In this document: positions 16,159 through 25,700 of the stretch, in pieces | Layout of the letters: every line of letters begins with the position of its first letter | How positions within the stretch are numbered: position 1 is the first letter of the stretch | Assembly (NCBI GenBank): GCA_041446545.1 | Contig: JBGOEJ010000010.1 | Coordinates: 54,237 to 118,236, forward strand | Source: Fervidibacter canadensis | GTDB lineage: Bacteria > Armatimonadota > Fervidibacteria > Fervidibacterales > Fervidibacteraceae | Length of the DNA: 64,000 bases | Direction: 5' to 3' | Program-made: the position numbers and the translations under genes | The notes under the pieces: generated by a model | What the model saw: only the letters and a program-made list of their open reading frames with translations | Database searches by the model: none | Told to the model about the DNA's origin: nothing

Positions 16159-16970
16159 TGTGGGAGATGCTTCGGCACGATTTTTTGCGCCATGCGCTGG
16201 CGGCGGCAGCGATTTCGGGCGTTGCCCTTGCTTATGTCGGCGTCTATGTCGTCTTGCGGCGCATCGTCTTTGTCGGGGCGGCGTTAGCGCAATTGGGGGC
16301 AGCGGGCGTGGGACTGGCGTTGTTGACCGAACAATCGCCGTTGCTGATGGGCAGTGCTGCTGTGTTGCTGGGCGTCATCGGTTTCGCCCTTTTGCCCCCG
16401 CAGGAGCGAACGGTCTCGCGGGAAAGTTTGTTGGGCGCCGCTTACGCCCTCGCCTCGGCATTGGCGCTTTTGTTCGTCGCCAAAAGTCCCGTCGGCGAAG
16501 CCCACATGGTCAGTTTGCTGTTCGGCGATTTGTTGGCGGTTGGGCATGGCGACATGGAGTTGTTGGCAATCGCTTGCTTGTTGGTCATTGCGTTGCACCT
16601 TTTGGGCTATCATGCTTTCATCGCCGTCACCGTTGACCCGACTTTCGCTCACGCCGTTGGGGTGCGGGAGCGGTTGACCAACTTGCTGTTTTACTTGAGT
16701 TTGGGCGTTTTGGTCGGGGCGTGCATTCGGGCGATCGGGGCGTTGGTGGTGTTCGCTTTCCTCGTCTTGCCGCCCGTAGCAGGATTGCTTTGGGCACGGC
16801 GGTTTGCTCACGCCTTCCTCATCGCTGTCGGGGTCGCTTTGCTTTCTTCCCTCGTGGGATTAACTCTCTCCTTCCGCTACGATTTGCCTGCGGGACCGTC
16901 CGTCGTGGCGGTATGTGGTGGGCTCACTTTGTTGGCTGCCGTCGGTCGTTTGATAGAAGTCATTCAATGA
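16158..16970 (+). CDS. Metal ABC transporter, permease
   Basis: A 270-residue ABC-3 family permease with seven or eight hydrophobic spans (for example ALAAAAISGVALAYVGVYVV; GALVVFAFLVLPPVAGLLWA; FLIAVGVALLSSLVGLTLSF). The N-terminal RRIVFVGAALAQLGAAGVGL contains the conserved helix that contacts the ATPase in this family. Length is typical. It forms the membrane channel of the importer with the preceding two genes, and overlaps the ATPase stop by 1 base. Confidence 0.9.
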   Translation: MWEMLRHDFLRHALAAAAISGVALAYVGVYVVLRRIVFVGAALAQLGAAGVGLALLTEQSPLLMGSAAVLLGVIGFALLPPQERTVSRESLLGAAYALASALALLFVAKSPVGEAHMVSLLFGDLLAVGHGDMELLAIACLLVIALHLLGYHAFIAVTVDPTFAHAVGVRERLTNLLFYLSLGVLVGACIRAIGALVVFAFLVLPPVAGLLWARRFAHAFLIAVGVALLSSLVGLTLSFRYDLPAGPSVVAVCGGLTLLAAVGRLIEVIQ

Positions 16971-16971
16971 A

Positions 16972-17004
16972 CGCTAAGTCGTCGGCATGGGCTGTCCCTT
17001 AGCG
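16972..17004 (+). terminator. Hairpin after the permease gene
   Basis: CGCTAAG (16972-16978) and CTTAGCG (16998-17004) arms around a 19-base loop lie 2 bases after the permease stop. Only a short ATTTG follows, so as an intrinsic terminator it is weak; it may protect the 3' end instead. Confidence 0.35.
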
Positions 17005-17050
17005 ATTTGGCAGGGGCAACCAAGGGTGGATGGCTTTCGGGGATGCATTT

Positions 17051-18070
17051 TCAAGGCACTTTCCGTCTTCCCTCCATGCCGAAGTAGAAGAAATGCAAAG
17101 CATTGCGGAATCGGTAAGAACCACGCCCACCTTCTTCGTTTGGAACGATGACGCCCAAGTCCTGCATCCTTCGCAGGAAACTGTCAAACACTTTGCGCTC
17201 GTTTGCGTCCAACCGCTGCATTATGTCGGCGCGTCGGAAGGGGTAATTTGGGGGATCGCTCGCAAGCAACCTCAGAATTTTCCTATAGCGTGGGCTTCTA
17301 ACGGCTCGGTAAACTTGCGGTTCCAAATACTTCCGACCGACGATTTCGGCAGCGTGCGAAATGCCTTCTAAGGCATCTTTTTGGTCAATTATCCCATCAC
17401 TGTCAACACGGAACACAGCATCGCCGATTTCATGCGCCAACGCTGGATGCCCGCCAGAAAAAACCACCATCGTCCCAAGTGCCTCTTCAGTGACCTTGGT
17501 GCTAACGCGTTCAAAAGCCTTGCGGAAAAACTTGGCACATTCCTCTTCGCTCCAAAGGGGGATGTCAAGGGGCAAAAGGACGCGTGCTAACGACTCGTTG
17601 TTGCGAATTAGCATACCCCTCACTTCCTCCAACCCGACCAAAACGATACAAACAGGAATCCTCGCCATCGCCGTTTCATCGGCGACACTTTTAAGCCAGT
17701 GGGCAAATTCTTTCCTTTGCGCCAAGCCGTTGATGTCGTCCCAAACGAGGAGAAGCCCTTTCGCCGCGCCCTGCAAGGTCTTGGAAAATTCCTTGAGGGT
17801 ATGAGCAAAGTTGCGCACGGCGTTTGAAAGCAAATCAGGCGGTGGCGCAAATTCAACGGTTACACCAAACAACCCGACTTGACGGATGTGAGAGCGGAGC
17901 AAGTTTAATAACCGTTCGTGCCAAGGCTTACCGTATTTTGTCGCAAGCAGATGAGAAAAACGCCAAGCGAATGGTCTCCAGTTTGGCTCGGCTGGTAAGC
18001 GCTTCTGTCTCTTTTGAAGTGGATGCGGTAATCTTTGAGGTGGATGCAATGCGGAAGGAGGGATGGGCAA
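17051..18070 (-). pseudogene. AAA-type ATPase remnant lacking Walker A
   Basis: The C-terminal two thirds of a known large AAA ATPase family are clear: KPWHERLLNLL, RQVGLFGVTVEF, Walker B-like GLLLVWDDINGL, HALA-type sensor region FSGGHPALAHEIGD, EIVGRKYLEPQVYRAVRS and a C-terminal winged-helix (RRADIMQRLDANERKVFD; GSYRFRNALHFFYFGM). The N-terminal part with the P-loop (GxxxxGKT) that family members need is not present in the frame. Recognisable similarity fades near 17960, and the region beyond belongs to the divergent FHA gene at 18070. I read it as 5'-truncated and unable to bind ATP normally. The frame itself is open to 18070. Confidence 0.6.
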
Positions 18071-18669
18071 TGCCTGTCAAGTGTCCCCATTGCGGGACGG
18101 AGAATTTGGATGGCGCTCTGTTTTGCGATGAGTGTGGGGCGTCTTTGACGCCGACGGCTGCCGCTGAACCTTCGGCGGCGCCAGCCCCAACACCCTCTGC
18201 CCCTGCCGCACCTTCGGCGGGAGTGGTGAAGTGTCCATCTTGCCAGCACGAAAACCCTGCCGACGCTCGGTTTTGCGAAAACTGTGGGGCGACTCTGGCG
18301 CCTGCGCCGGGAGTAGCACCGCTACCGGCTGCCGTGCCTGCCGTTGCCCTCGTCTTGGAAAGCGGTGCGGAGTTACCGTTAGATTTCAGCAAGGGGGAGG
18401 TGTTGGTCGGTCGGGCAGACCCTGTCAGCCGCGTCTTTCCCGATGTGGACTTGACACCTCACGGCGGTTACGATGCAGGGGTTTCAAGGCGTCACTGTCG
18501 TTTGTTCCATCAAGGTGAGCAATTTTTCGTGGAAGACCTCGGCAGCACTAATGGGACGAAATTGAACGGACAAGCCCTCCCGCCCAATCAACCCCGCCCC
18601 ATCAAAGATGGCGACATCTTGGAGTTAGGCTTGTTGCGCCTGACCTTCAAAATCCGTCAAGGGGCGTGA
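18070..18669 (+). CDS. Zinc-ribbon FHA domain protein
   Basis: 199 residues. Two zinc ribbons lie at the N-terminus: CPHCGTENLDGALFCDECGA (about 5-24) and CPSCQHENPADARFCENCGA (about 57-76), joined and followed by Ala/Pro-rich linkers. The C-terminal FHA domain has all phosphothreonine-pocket motifs: LVGRADPVS, GVSRRHCRL and STNGTKLNG. It should bind pThr peptides, probably as a cytoplasmic adaptor for a Ser/Thr kinase pathway; no kinase is in view. ATG 18070 follows GGAGGG by 7 bases; the upstream extension in the same frame overlaps the ATPase remnant and has no conserved residues. Its stop overlaps the next start (TGATG). Confidence 0.88.
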   Translation: MPVKCPHCGTENLDGALFCDECGASLTPTAAAEPSAAPAPTPSAPAAPSAGVVKCPSCQHENPADARFCENCGATLAPAPGVAPLPAAVPAVALVLESGAELPLDFSKGEVLVGRADPVSRVFPDVDLTPHGGYDAGVSRRHCRLFHQGEQFFVEDLGSTNGTKLNGQALPPNQPRPIKDGDILELGLLRLTFKIRQGA

Positions 18670-19106
18670 TGGCGGTGTGGGGTTGGTTGAAGCGGCGCAA
18701 GGAAACGGAAGCCTCGCCAGAAGAACCCCTAACCACCTCGTCTTTCAAATCCCTTGCTTTCGTCGCCGAACCCCCGCTGCAGGGAGCATTTCTGGAAGGG
18801 GTGGGCAAAGACGGACAGCGGTGGTTTCTGCCCTTGACGGATGTGTCCGTCGTCACGATCGGCACGGCTTCTGATTGCCCTGTCGTGTTAGACGAGCGCT
18901 TTGAGGGCGTTCAGCAAGTCGCTCCAAAGCATGCGAAATTGGAGCGATGGCAAAACCGATGGGTGTTGGTGCCCCTTGAGCGGAACGCCCCTGTCTTCGT
19001 CAACGGGAAACGGGCGGGGGAGACAGCCTTGCGGGATGGGACGGAAATTCAACTTGGTTCGGCAGGACCAAAGTTCCTTTTCCGCTCCGAAAGCGGGAGG
19101 CGTTGA
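18669..19106 (+). CDS. Divergent FHA-like protein
   Basis: 145 residues. A charged N-terminus is followed by an FHA-like fold: VSVVTIGTASDCPVV (strand with the usual GR replaced by GT), QVAPKHAKLERW (SxxH Ser replaced by Ala) and APVFVNGKRAGE (TNG-like turn), then DGTEIQLGSAGPKFLF. The order of strands is preserved but two of the pThr-contact residues are changed, so it may no longer read phosphopeptides or may pair with the neighbouring FHA proteins. It is the middle gene of a tightly packed trio. Confidence 0.75.
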   Translation: MAVWGWLKRRKETEASPEEPLTTSSFKSLAFVAEPPLQGAFLEGVGKDGQRWFLPLTDVSVVTIGTASDCPVVLDERFEGVQQVAPKHAKLERWQNRWVLVPLERNAPVFVNGKRAGETALRDGTEIQLGSAGPKFLFRSESGRR

Positions 19107-19108
19107 CG

Positions 19109-20149
19109 ATGCGCCTTCACAATCGCGCCCTTGCCCGTGCTTTGTTTGGGGCTATCGGTGGTTTCGTCGCTTGGGTCATCGTAGAGCCCTTCACAACGGA
19201 TGTGGCGTCCATCCGCGAGTTGTTTGAAGGCTCTCAGGGACAAAGTCTTCCCCTTTGGGCGTTCGTCGGGGCGGCTTTTGGGATGGCGATAGCAGGATTG
19301 GAGGAGTGGCTTTGGGGCGGACGAAAAAAAGTCTTGCAAAATACTGCCATCGCTGGCTTCTTTGGCTTGATAGGAGGGGCGGTTGCTTTCGCCCTCGGTG
19401 GAGCGGTGTTCAGCGCTTTCGGCTCCCTTGTCCTTTCCGCTCCAGAAGGGAGCCTCACCCAACGCTTTTGGCTTATCCTCGCCCGTTGCGTGACTTGGAC
19501 ACTTGTGGGAGCGTTACTTGGGCTGGCATCGGGGGCAACGCGACGGTCCTGGCGGGGCGCCGCTCATGCTTCCTTAGGGGGCGCTATCGGCGGTTTCCTT
19601 GGGGGTGTGCTCTTTGACACCCTTGCACCTCTCCTCGGCAACGCCTTGACCCTCGGACTGGCAGAACCAGGCTGGGGCAGTCGGCTCATCGGGTTGACGC
19701 TCATGGGGGCACTTATCGGGCTGTTCGGCGCATTGACCGAGCAATGGCTGGCGCCTGCGATGCTGAAGGTCATCTCGTCGGGGCGGATGGAAGGGCGCGA
19801 GTTCGTCGTGGACAAACCGCTCGTTTCCATCGGTCGGGATGAGCGATGCGACATCGCCCTTTACTACGACCGTGACATCGCCATGCGCCACGCCACCTTG
19901 CGCTGGGACGGTGACGGTTATGTGCTCGTCCCAGAGCCTCAATGCCCTGTTTTCGTCAACCGACAACCTGTCCAAACTCACCGCTTAGGGGATGGCGATG
20001 TCATCACCGTTGGACAAACCCGACTGCTTTTCCGCACCCGCTTTCCTGCCTTTATCGCCGGTGGGGCACAAGAGAAGCGTTGCCCTCACTGCGCAGCGCC
20101 CAACCGTCCGACGGCAAAGTTTTGCCACCGCTGCGGGGCGAAACTTTGA
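19109..20149 (+). CDS. Polytopic membrane protein with C-terminal FHA and zinc ribbon
   Basis: 346 residues. Residues 1-215 contain about six hydrophobic, Gly-rich spans (LFGAIGGFVAWVIVEPF; LWAFVGAAFGMAIAGLEEWL; GALLGLASGATRRSW; LMGALIGLFGALTEQWL). Residues about 225-310 form an FHA domain (VSIGRDERCDIALY; DIAMRHATLRW; CPVFVNRQPVQTH) in which the usual Ser before RH is Met. A final zinc ribbon, CPHCAAPNRPTAKFCHRCGA, closes the protein. The start is ATG 19109, 2 bases after the previous stop. It would anchor an FHA/zinc-ribbon complex to the membrane. Confidence 0.82.
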   Translation: MRLHNRALARALFGAIGGFVAWVIVEPFTTDVASIRELFEGSQGQSLPLWAFVGAAFGMAIAGLEEWLWGGRKKVLQNTAIAGFFGLIGGAVAFALGGAVFSAFGSLVLSAPEGSLTQRFWLILARCVTWTLVGALLGLASGATRRSWRGAAHASLGGAIGGFLGGVLFDTLAPLLGNALTLGLAEPGWGSRLIGLTLMGALIGLFGALTEQWLAPAMLKVISSGRMEGREFVVDKPLVSIGRDERCDIALYYDRDIAMRHATLRWDGDGYVLVPEPQCPVFVNRQPVQTHRLGDGDVITVGQTRLLFRTRFPAFIAGGAQEKRCPHCAAPNRPTAKFCHRCGAKL

Positions 20150-20165
20150 CCCCTGCAAGGCGCGC

Positions 20166-21311
20166 CTACTGCGGCGTCAGCAAAGCGATGAGGGCTTCTT
20201 TGCCCTCTTTTGTGGGCGCAATCAGGACAATGGGTTGCTTGCCGATGGGCACTTTCCCTTCTTGTCGGACAGATTGGTCGCCGAGTTTGCCTTCCAGCGT
20301 CAGCAGCCAATGGTCACCATCCCGTCGGGCTTTCAGGGTCACTTCAGATGCTTCCGCCCTGAAAGACATTGCGTCCTGCGCGCTGAGTCGCCAATTGGCT
20401 TCTCCTAACCGATGCCCGCAGGGATAGCCGATAGTGCGCAACAGAGTGCTTTTGTCGGAAGGGAGCGCCTCTTGACGGGCGCAAGTTGTCCCATGGGCGC
20501 GGAAAAGTTCCACGCGGAAAGAAACTTCCGACGAACCTCCGCTGGGTTTGGCGGTCGGTTGGTCTAAAGCAGCGATGAGGTCCCGCAGGCGAGATTGTTG
20601 GACGCCGCTAACGGCGAGGCTGGGAGCAGTGGCGAGGAGCAAATTGCCGATGCCGACGAACTGACCATCAGGCAAGATGCGGCTGGCATTGAGGGCTTGG
20701 GCAACTTCATCGGCAGAGCGGTAGCGCAACTGGAAGACTTGCATGCCCGGTTGCAAGAGCGGGTTGTGCCAAATTTGGGGCGTCCCAAAAGTTGCGGAAG
20801 GGTCTATGACCATCGTCGTCCCTGCCCGCCCAAAGGCAGTGGCTCGGTCGGAGGAAGGGGCAGTGCGGTCAACAAAGAGCCCTGGTCCGACGAGGGTCGT
20901 TCCTGCCCGCCCAAAAGCGGTGGCTCGGTCGGCAAAGGGAGCGGTGCGGTCAATAAACATTGCCGATGAAAAGCCCAAAGGTCCGACGATGACGAAACTC
21001 GTTTGCAGCGGTTGACACCAAAGCAGCGAAAAGTTCCCCGTCGCAAATTGAACGCAGAAGAAGGAGGGCGTCACAAAGACCGGCGCTGCCACGACAGGTT
21101 GGGTGACGACGAAAGGGCAAGAAGCGATGAAAGGTTGGGTGGTGACGACAATCGGGACACTGCCCAAGCCAAAGAGGGTCGTAGACGAAGTGACGACAAC
21201 AGGGCGATTGCCACCGATGACAACGACACAGCGGCTTCGGTCTTGGTCGGCAAGGGCAAAAGAGGCGCTGACGACCAGCCACGCTAAGATGAAGGTCACT
21301 TGCCATCGCAT
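20166..21311 (-). CDS. Secreted protein with secretin-N-like domain
   Basis: 381 residues with a signal peptide (RWQVTFILAWLVVSASFALA). The first half is low-complexity, Val/Thr/Phe-rich and contains a 27-residue direct repeat built on DRTAPFADRATAFGRAGTT. Residues about 215-280 resemble a secretin N1/NolW domain (VFQLRYRSADEVAQALNASR; LRDLIAALDQPTAKPSGGSS). The C-terminal 100 residues are beta-rich and unknown. Full secretin barrel motifs are missing, so this may be a pilotin or accessory partner. GGAGGTG is 7 bases before ATG 21311. It follows the TadG-like gene by 76 bases, possibly one transcript. Confidence 0.65.
   Translation of the reverse strand: MRWQVTFILAWLVVSASFALADQDRSRCVVVIGGNRPVVVTSSTTLFGLGSVPIVVTTQPFIASCPFVVTQPVVAAPVFVTPSFFCVQFATGNFSLLWCQPLQTSFVIVGPLGFSSAMFIDRTAPFADRATAFGRAGTTLVGPGLFVDRTAPSSDRATAFGRAGTTMVIDPSATFGTPQIWHNPLLQPGMQVFQLRYRSADEVAQALNASRILPDGQFVGIGNLLLATAPSLAVSGVQQSRLRDLIAALDQPTAKPSGGSSEVSFRVELFRAHGTTCARQEALPSDKSTLLRTIGYPCGHRLGEANWRLSAQDAMSFRAEASEVTLKARRDGDHWLLTLEGKLGDQSVRQEGKVPIGKQPIVLIAPTKEGKEALIALLTPQ
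20821..20957. repeat. 81-bp-period direct repeat inside the secretin-like gene
   Basis: Segments 20821-20876 and 20902-20957 are near-identical (CCTGCCCGCCCAAA...GGTCAA(C/T)AAA), with period 81 bases, or 27 residues. The repeat is in frame, so it looks like a recent internal duplication. Confidence 0.75.
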
Positions 21312-21387
21312 TCGGCGACACCTCCAAAGAGCGAACAAATTTGACTTGCCCAACCCTTTTGCCATCGCTATTTTGGCATCGCAACTG

Positions 21388-22665
21388 TCAACCTTCCAGA
21401 GCCGAGCCCGTATCGCCGCCAGTGGCAGCAGGAGGCTCTTGGGCTTGAATGGTAACCGTCGGGTTGCCGATGATTTCCGCCCGCCAAGTGACGATCATGC
21501 CCTGCGTTAAATTGGCATTACCTTGAAGGTGAAGGAGCGAGCGGGGCAAATAGACCGTGCCTTGCAAGTTTTGAACGGCGTTCCCTGAGAGCCAAAGAGG
21601 GTTGGAGTTGGTGCGGGCGTAAAAGATGGTAATGCCCGCATATGTCCCGCTCGTCGGCGGGGTCAAACGCATCTGCCCGTTGCCCTGCACTTCTATCCGC
21701 CCGCCTTCCACATACAGCATCACGCCATTGCCCATCAGTTGAGAGTTACCTGAAACCAGCAAACCGCCCTGAAAGATGTAAGTGCCTGGCTGCATCGTCA
21801 CGAAGGAGTTGCCTTGCAATTTAACTAAGCCCGTGTAAACGCCCGGGTAAAGGGTAGCGTCGCCATGAATGGTTCGCCCAGGGAACACGGGCAAGCCGGT
21901 GGTGCTGGGAGGAGGCAGGTTGGCTAAGGGGTCAGGGACAGGTGGTTGACCCGTTTGAGGGGTCGGGGTGATGAGGGCGTTGCCTTGTGTTCGGAAGTTG
22001 CCTGTGACGAGGATTTCGCTGGCATTGAGGGTGGCGCTACCTTGGGCGAAGATGGCATCAGGGGCGTTAGAGTCCACGATGATGCTGCCGTTAATGACAG
22101 TGAAACGGGCGTTGCCTTGCAAAAAGAGGGCGTGGCTTCCGCTCCCGTCCAAGACGACTAACCCGCGAGGGAAGCGAGCTCCGCCTTTTCGGGCGGCGGC
22201 TTCCGCACAGACACGGCGGGATGCCATTCCCAACAACCGAGCGAAGAAAAGGTTCACCTGCCGACATGCCCGAACATGAATGCGATTGGGAGAAGGAGTT
22301 GGGTCACCAGATGGGGCATAAGGCGTTGTCACCTGCACTTCATCGGTGCCGATACGGTAGCAAACGGTGGCTGACGAAATCGGGTCGGTGCAGGAAATTG
22401 GCTGAGGCGTCGGCGGGGAGGCGAGGTTGAAGTTGTTGGCGTAGTTACGGGCGTAATTTTCGGTGGCTTTTTGGCGGGCATTATTGGCGTCGGGCAACTC
22501 TTGAGCACCTGCTAAAGCGGCGGCATCCACAAAGTTTTGCAGTTGGTGTTTGGTGAAGGTGATCAAGCCCCAATCAACGGCGAAGGCGGCGGCGCCCAGC
22601 AAGACGAACAAACTTAGGGAGACAAACACGACCGTTGAGCCACGCCGATAAGCGATGAAAGGCAT
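21388..22665 (-). CDS. TadG-like pilus assembly protein with beta-helix repeats
   Basis: 425 residues. The N-terminus is a typical Tad-N segment: RRGSTVVFVSLSLFVLLGAA (membrane anchor), FAVDWGLITFTKHQLQNFVD and AAALAGAQELPD. The rest is extracytoplasmic and built from repeated short strands with a QGN-type motif (LQGNARF, TQGNALI, LQGNSFV, VSGNSQL, VQGNGQM, LSGNAVQ, LQGNANL), consistent with a parallel beta-helix. TadG proteins are minor, envelope-associated parts of Flp/Tad systems; no other tad gene is nearby. GGAGGG lies 9 bases before ATG 22665. Confidence 0.78.
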   Translation of the reverse strand: MPFIAYRRGSTVVFVSLSLFVLLGAAAFAVDWGLITFTKHQLQNFVDAAALAGAQELPDANNARQKATENYARNYANNFNLASPPTPQPISCTDPISSATVCYRIGTDEVQVTTPYAPSGDPTPSPNRIHVRACRQVNLFFARLLGMASRRVCAEAAARKGGARFPRGLVVLDGSGSHALFLQGNARFTVINGSIIVDSNAPDAIFAQGSATLNASEILVTGNFRTQGNALITPTPQTGQPPVPDPLANLPPPSTTGLPVFPGRTIHGDATLYPGVYTGLVKLQGNSFVTMQPGTYIFQGGLLVSGNSQLMGNGVMLYVEGGRIEVQGNGQMRLTPPTSGTYAGITIFYARTNSNPLWLSGNAVQNLQGTVYLPRSLLHLQGNANLTQGMIVTWRAEIIGNPTVTIQAQEPPAATGGDTGSALEG

Positions 22666-22736
22666 TGGGCATCCCTCCAAGGCGCTCCCATCCTGCCGAG
22701 TAGCCCGCCGCCGTTGCGTGACATCCGTCACAAGGG

Positions 22737-25700
22737 CTACCAACGCTGAGATAGGCTGAGGTTTATTTGCCAGCGGTCATTGACAAAGTTGGGACGAACG
22801 AGGGTGGGGTTGTCCAACCAACGGAGGCTGAAGGTAACGAAACGGGCATCGCTGAGGCGGTAAGTGTGGCTGACGCCCAACAGGGTCGTCGCTGCCGAGC
22901 GGTTAGCCACTTCGTCTCTCAAACGCGCCCACTCCAACCGCCACTGGGTCGTCTTTGTCGGGTTGGCTTCCAGCGCCAAGCGCCAATCATGGGTGACGGG
23001 CAAATTGGGCACGCCAATTTGCTCCTGCCAGTCACCGACCAACCGCAGTTGTGCCGAAAGGCGCAAAGTCAAGGATGCCCGATGAGTTTTGTAAGGCGCT
23101 ATTTGCTGGCGCACCAAAGCCAGTTGAGGCGCCAGCGCTAACCCGCCCGTCCAACGCATCCAGTCGGACTGGTAGGCTTGCTGATTGACCCAATCGGACG
23201 GCATGTTGGTCTGATTGGCGACGACCAGTTGCGAGCCGTTGCCCAAGGGCAAATTCAAAGCGAATTCCCGCATCGTCAATTCGCCCGCTTGGTCTTGCAA
23301 GGTTGCTCCGCCCCAAACCAATTTGCCCTTGCCCAGCGGGAGCGAAAGGCGCCAGAGAGGCACTTCCCGTTCGCTGCCATCCCAACGCTGCAGTTTCCAG
23401 TAACTCATGCGCACTGCTAAGGGGCGCGCTTTGGTGGCGGGCAATTCCAAGTAGAACCGCTGTTCGTTGGCGTCCTTGTCACTGCCGACGGCACCGCTGA
23501 TTTGAGCCCCCAAATGCCATGCGTTGGGTTTGCTGGCAACGACCCAGAAAGTTCGGTAAGCCTCCGCTTGCGGGTTGATAATGTCAAGGGAAGGCGTGCC
23601 TGCTTGCGAGACAGGTTGGGAAGCGGCTTGAGCGGCTTGCTGCCATTGCTTAGCCGTTTGCGCTTGTTCGGCGGCGTCCAGCAAACTTAACCGCCAATAG
23701 CCGATGTGCCAAGCGATTTTGCCCTTGCCGTCGCTGGGCAATTCCAAAACGAGTTTCTCTTCGCCGCTGTCGCGGTCATCGTCTCGCTGCACGCGCCCTA
23801 ACTGCGTCGTCAAGCGATAACGGTTTGCCACCTGCCATTGCCACATCAACCGCCAACCTTGCAAGTCGGGCGCTTTGGGGGAGGCGAAAGCAAAGCGCGT
23901 CAGCCGCCATGTTTGGCTGCCCTTGTGTTCGTCGCCGACCTTTACAGCGACTTCCATTTGTTGGCTTTCGGCGTTCGGTTGTTCGGTGCGAGTGAGTTGG
24001 GTCGTGACGGAAAGGTCTGGTTTAAGCGCAAAGGTAAGGGTGTGCTGGCGGGTTTCGGTGCTGCCATCACCGTTGGGCACTTTCGTCAATTGAGAGACGA
24101 ACCGCCATTCGTCGGACAAGCGAAGCGCCATGCGGGCGTTGAAGGTGTCTCGCTGTCGCTGCCCCGTCTCATCGCAGACGGTGCGCTCCACGAACAGATG
24201 CAACGGCGCTTTTTCGGGCGTCTGGATGACCGTGCGGGCAAAGCGCGAGTCGTGCTCCGTTCCGCCTTGTCGGCTTTCGCTCAGGTGGCGTTGCAAGACG
24301 AGTTGCATCCCACCCAACAGGGGCAAAGATTGGACAGACTCCCAACGCAAGTGGCGCTCGGTGACAGGGGGCGAGTTGGCGTCTTTGGGCATCAATGTCC
24401 AACCGCCGAAAGCGATGGTCATAGGCGTCCCTTTCCCTGTCGGGTTAAGCGTCAAGACGGTTTCGTGGCTGGTGCGTTCTCGGAAGGGTTGGGACGCATC
24501 GGGCAAGGCGTCGGCATTGCTGCGGGTGTGCGTCAGCGCCGTCGTCGGGGAGAAGCGGACGGTAAAGCGGTCTTGCGTCTCCCGCCAACCGATGCGACTT
24601 GCCAACTCGCTCAAACCCAACGCCTTCAGTTGTTCGGCGGTCAAAGTGGGCGTCGCTTCGTCCTGCGTCCGCTCCCAAGCGAATTTGCCGTCGGCGAGGC
24701 TGAGGGCGTAAGTGGTGTGTTGCAATTGCATGCCATCCCGTTCGTGGCGGCTTCGGCTGAACGACAATCGGTCTTTAGGGCTCAACTGCCAACTCAGGCG
24801 TTGCCACAAAGATGACCAACCCAAACGAGGTTGGACTTGCTCCCATCCGACGGCTTTCAGGAACGCTTCGCTCACTTTGCCCGTCAACTGTTCGCGTTGC
24901 TCGTCCCACTGCAACCGCCCCCTTAGCAGGGCAATTTGCGTCCCTGCCCGTTCTAACACCGCTTGTTCACTTTCGTAGCGATAGCGGGTGAAGGAGAACG
25001 CGTCTTTTTCGCTCCATTGCCAACGCAGTTCTCGGTCGCGGTAAGCCCAACCGATTTTGGGCAAATCTTTTTCCAAGCCGACGGCTTTCAAAAAGTTGGG
25101 GTCAACGCGGGCGGTGTCTTCGGCTCGCTCGCGGAAAGTCAATCGCCCTTTTAACAGGCTCACTGTGGTGGCGTTACGGGTGATGGAAGTGTTGCTGTCG
25201 GTCAATCGGAACTCTTCACGCCGAAACTCATCTTTGCCGCTGAACTTCAGCGCCAGCAACTCACGGGCAGATTGCCAACCGATGCGAGGGATGAAAGCGG
25301 TCAAGCCGAGGGCTTTGAGGGCTTCTGGGTTCGTCCCTTTCGCCACTTCCTCCCGCTGTCGCTGCCAAACGAGCCACCCGTTGTTCAAGTCCACCGCAAA
25401 ATTTTGCTGGTTGACACTGCCACCCGTGCCGCGCAAATCCGTGCGTGCTCCTTGGGCTTGGACGCCCTTGTTGGCATAGCCGACTTGCCAGTTCTCTTGC
25501 CGCAGGTTGCGCCACAACCGCCAGTCGCCCAAAGTCACCGAGGCTTGCCCTTTACCTTCAGAAAGGTTTCGGGTGATGGCTTGTCCTTGTGCGGTGCTGG
25601 CGGGGGCAGGCAACTTGTCGGTGTCTTCCGCCCGCACTTTCTCCCAACGCAAAGTCCAGTGGCTATTGCCCAAACGCATCGCCCGCGTCTCAATGACGCC

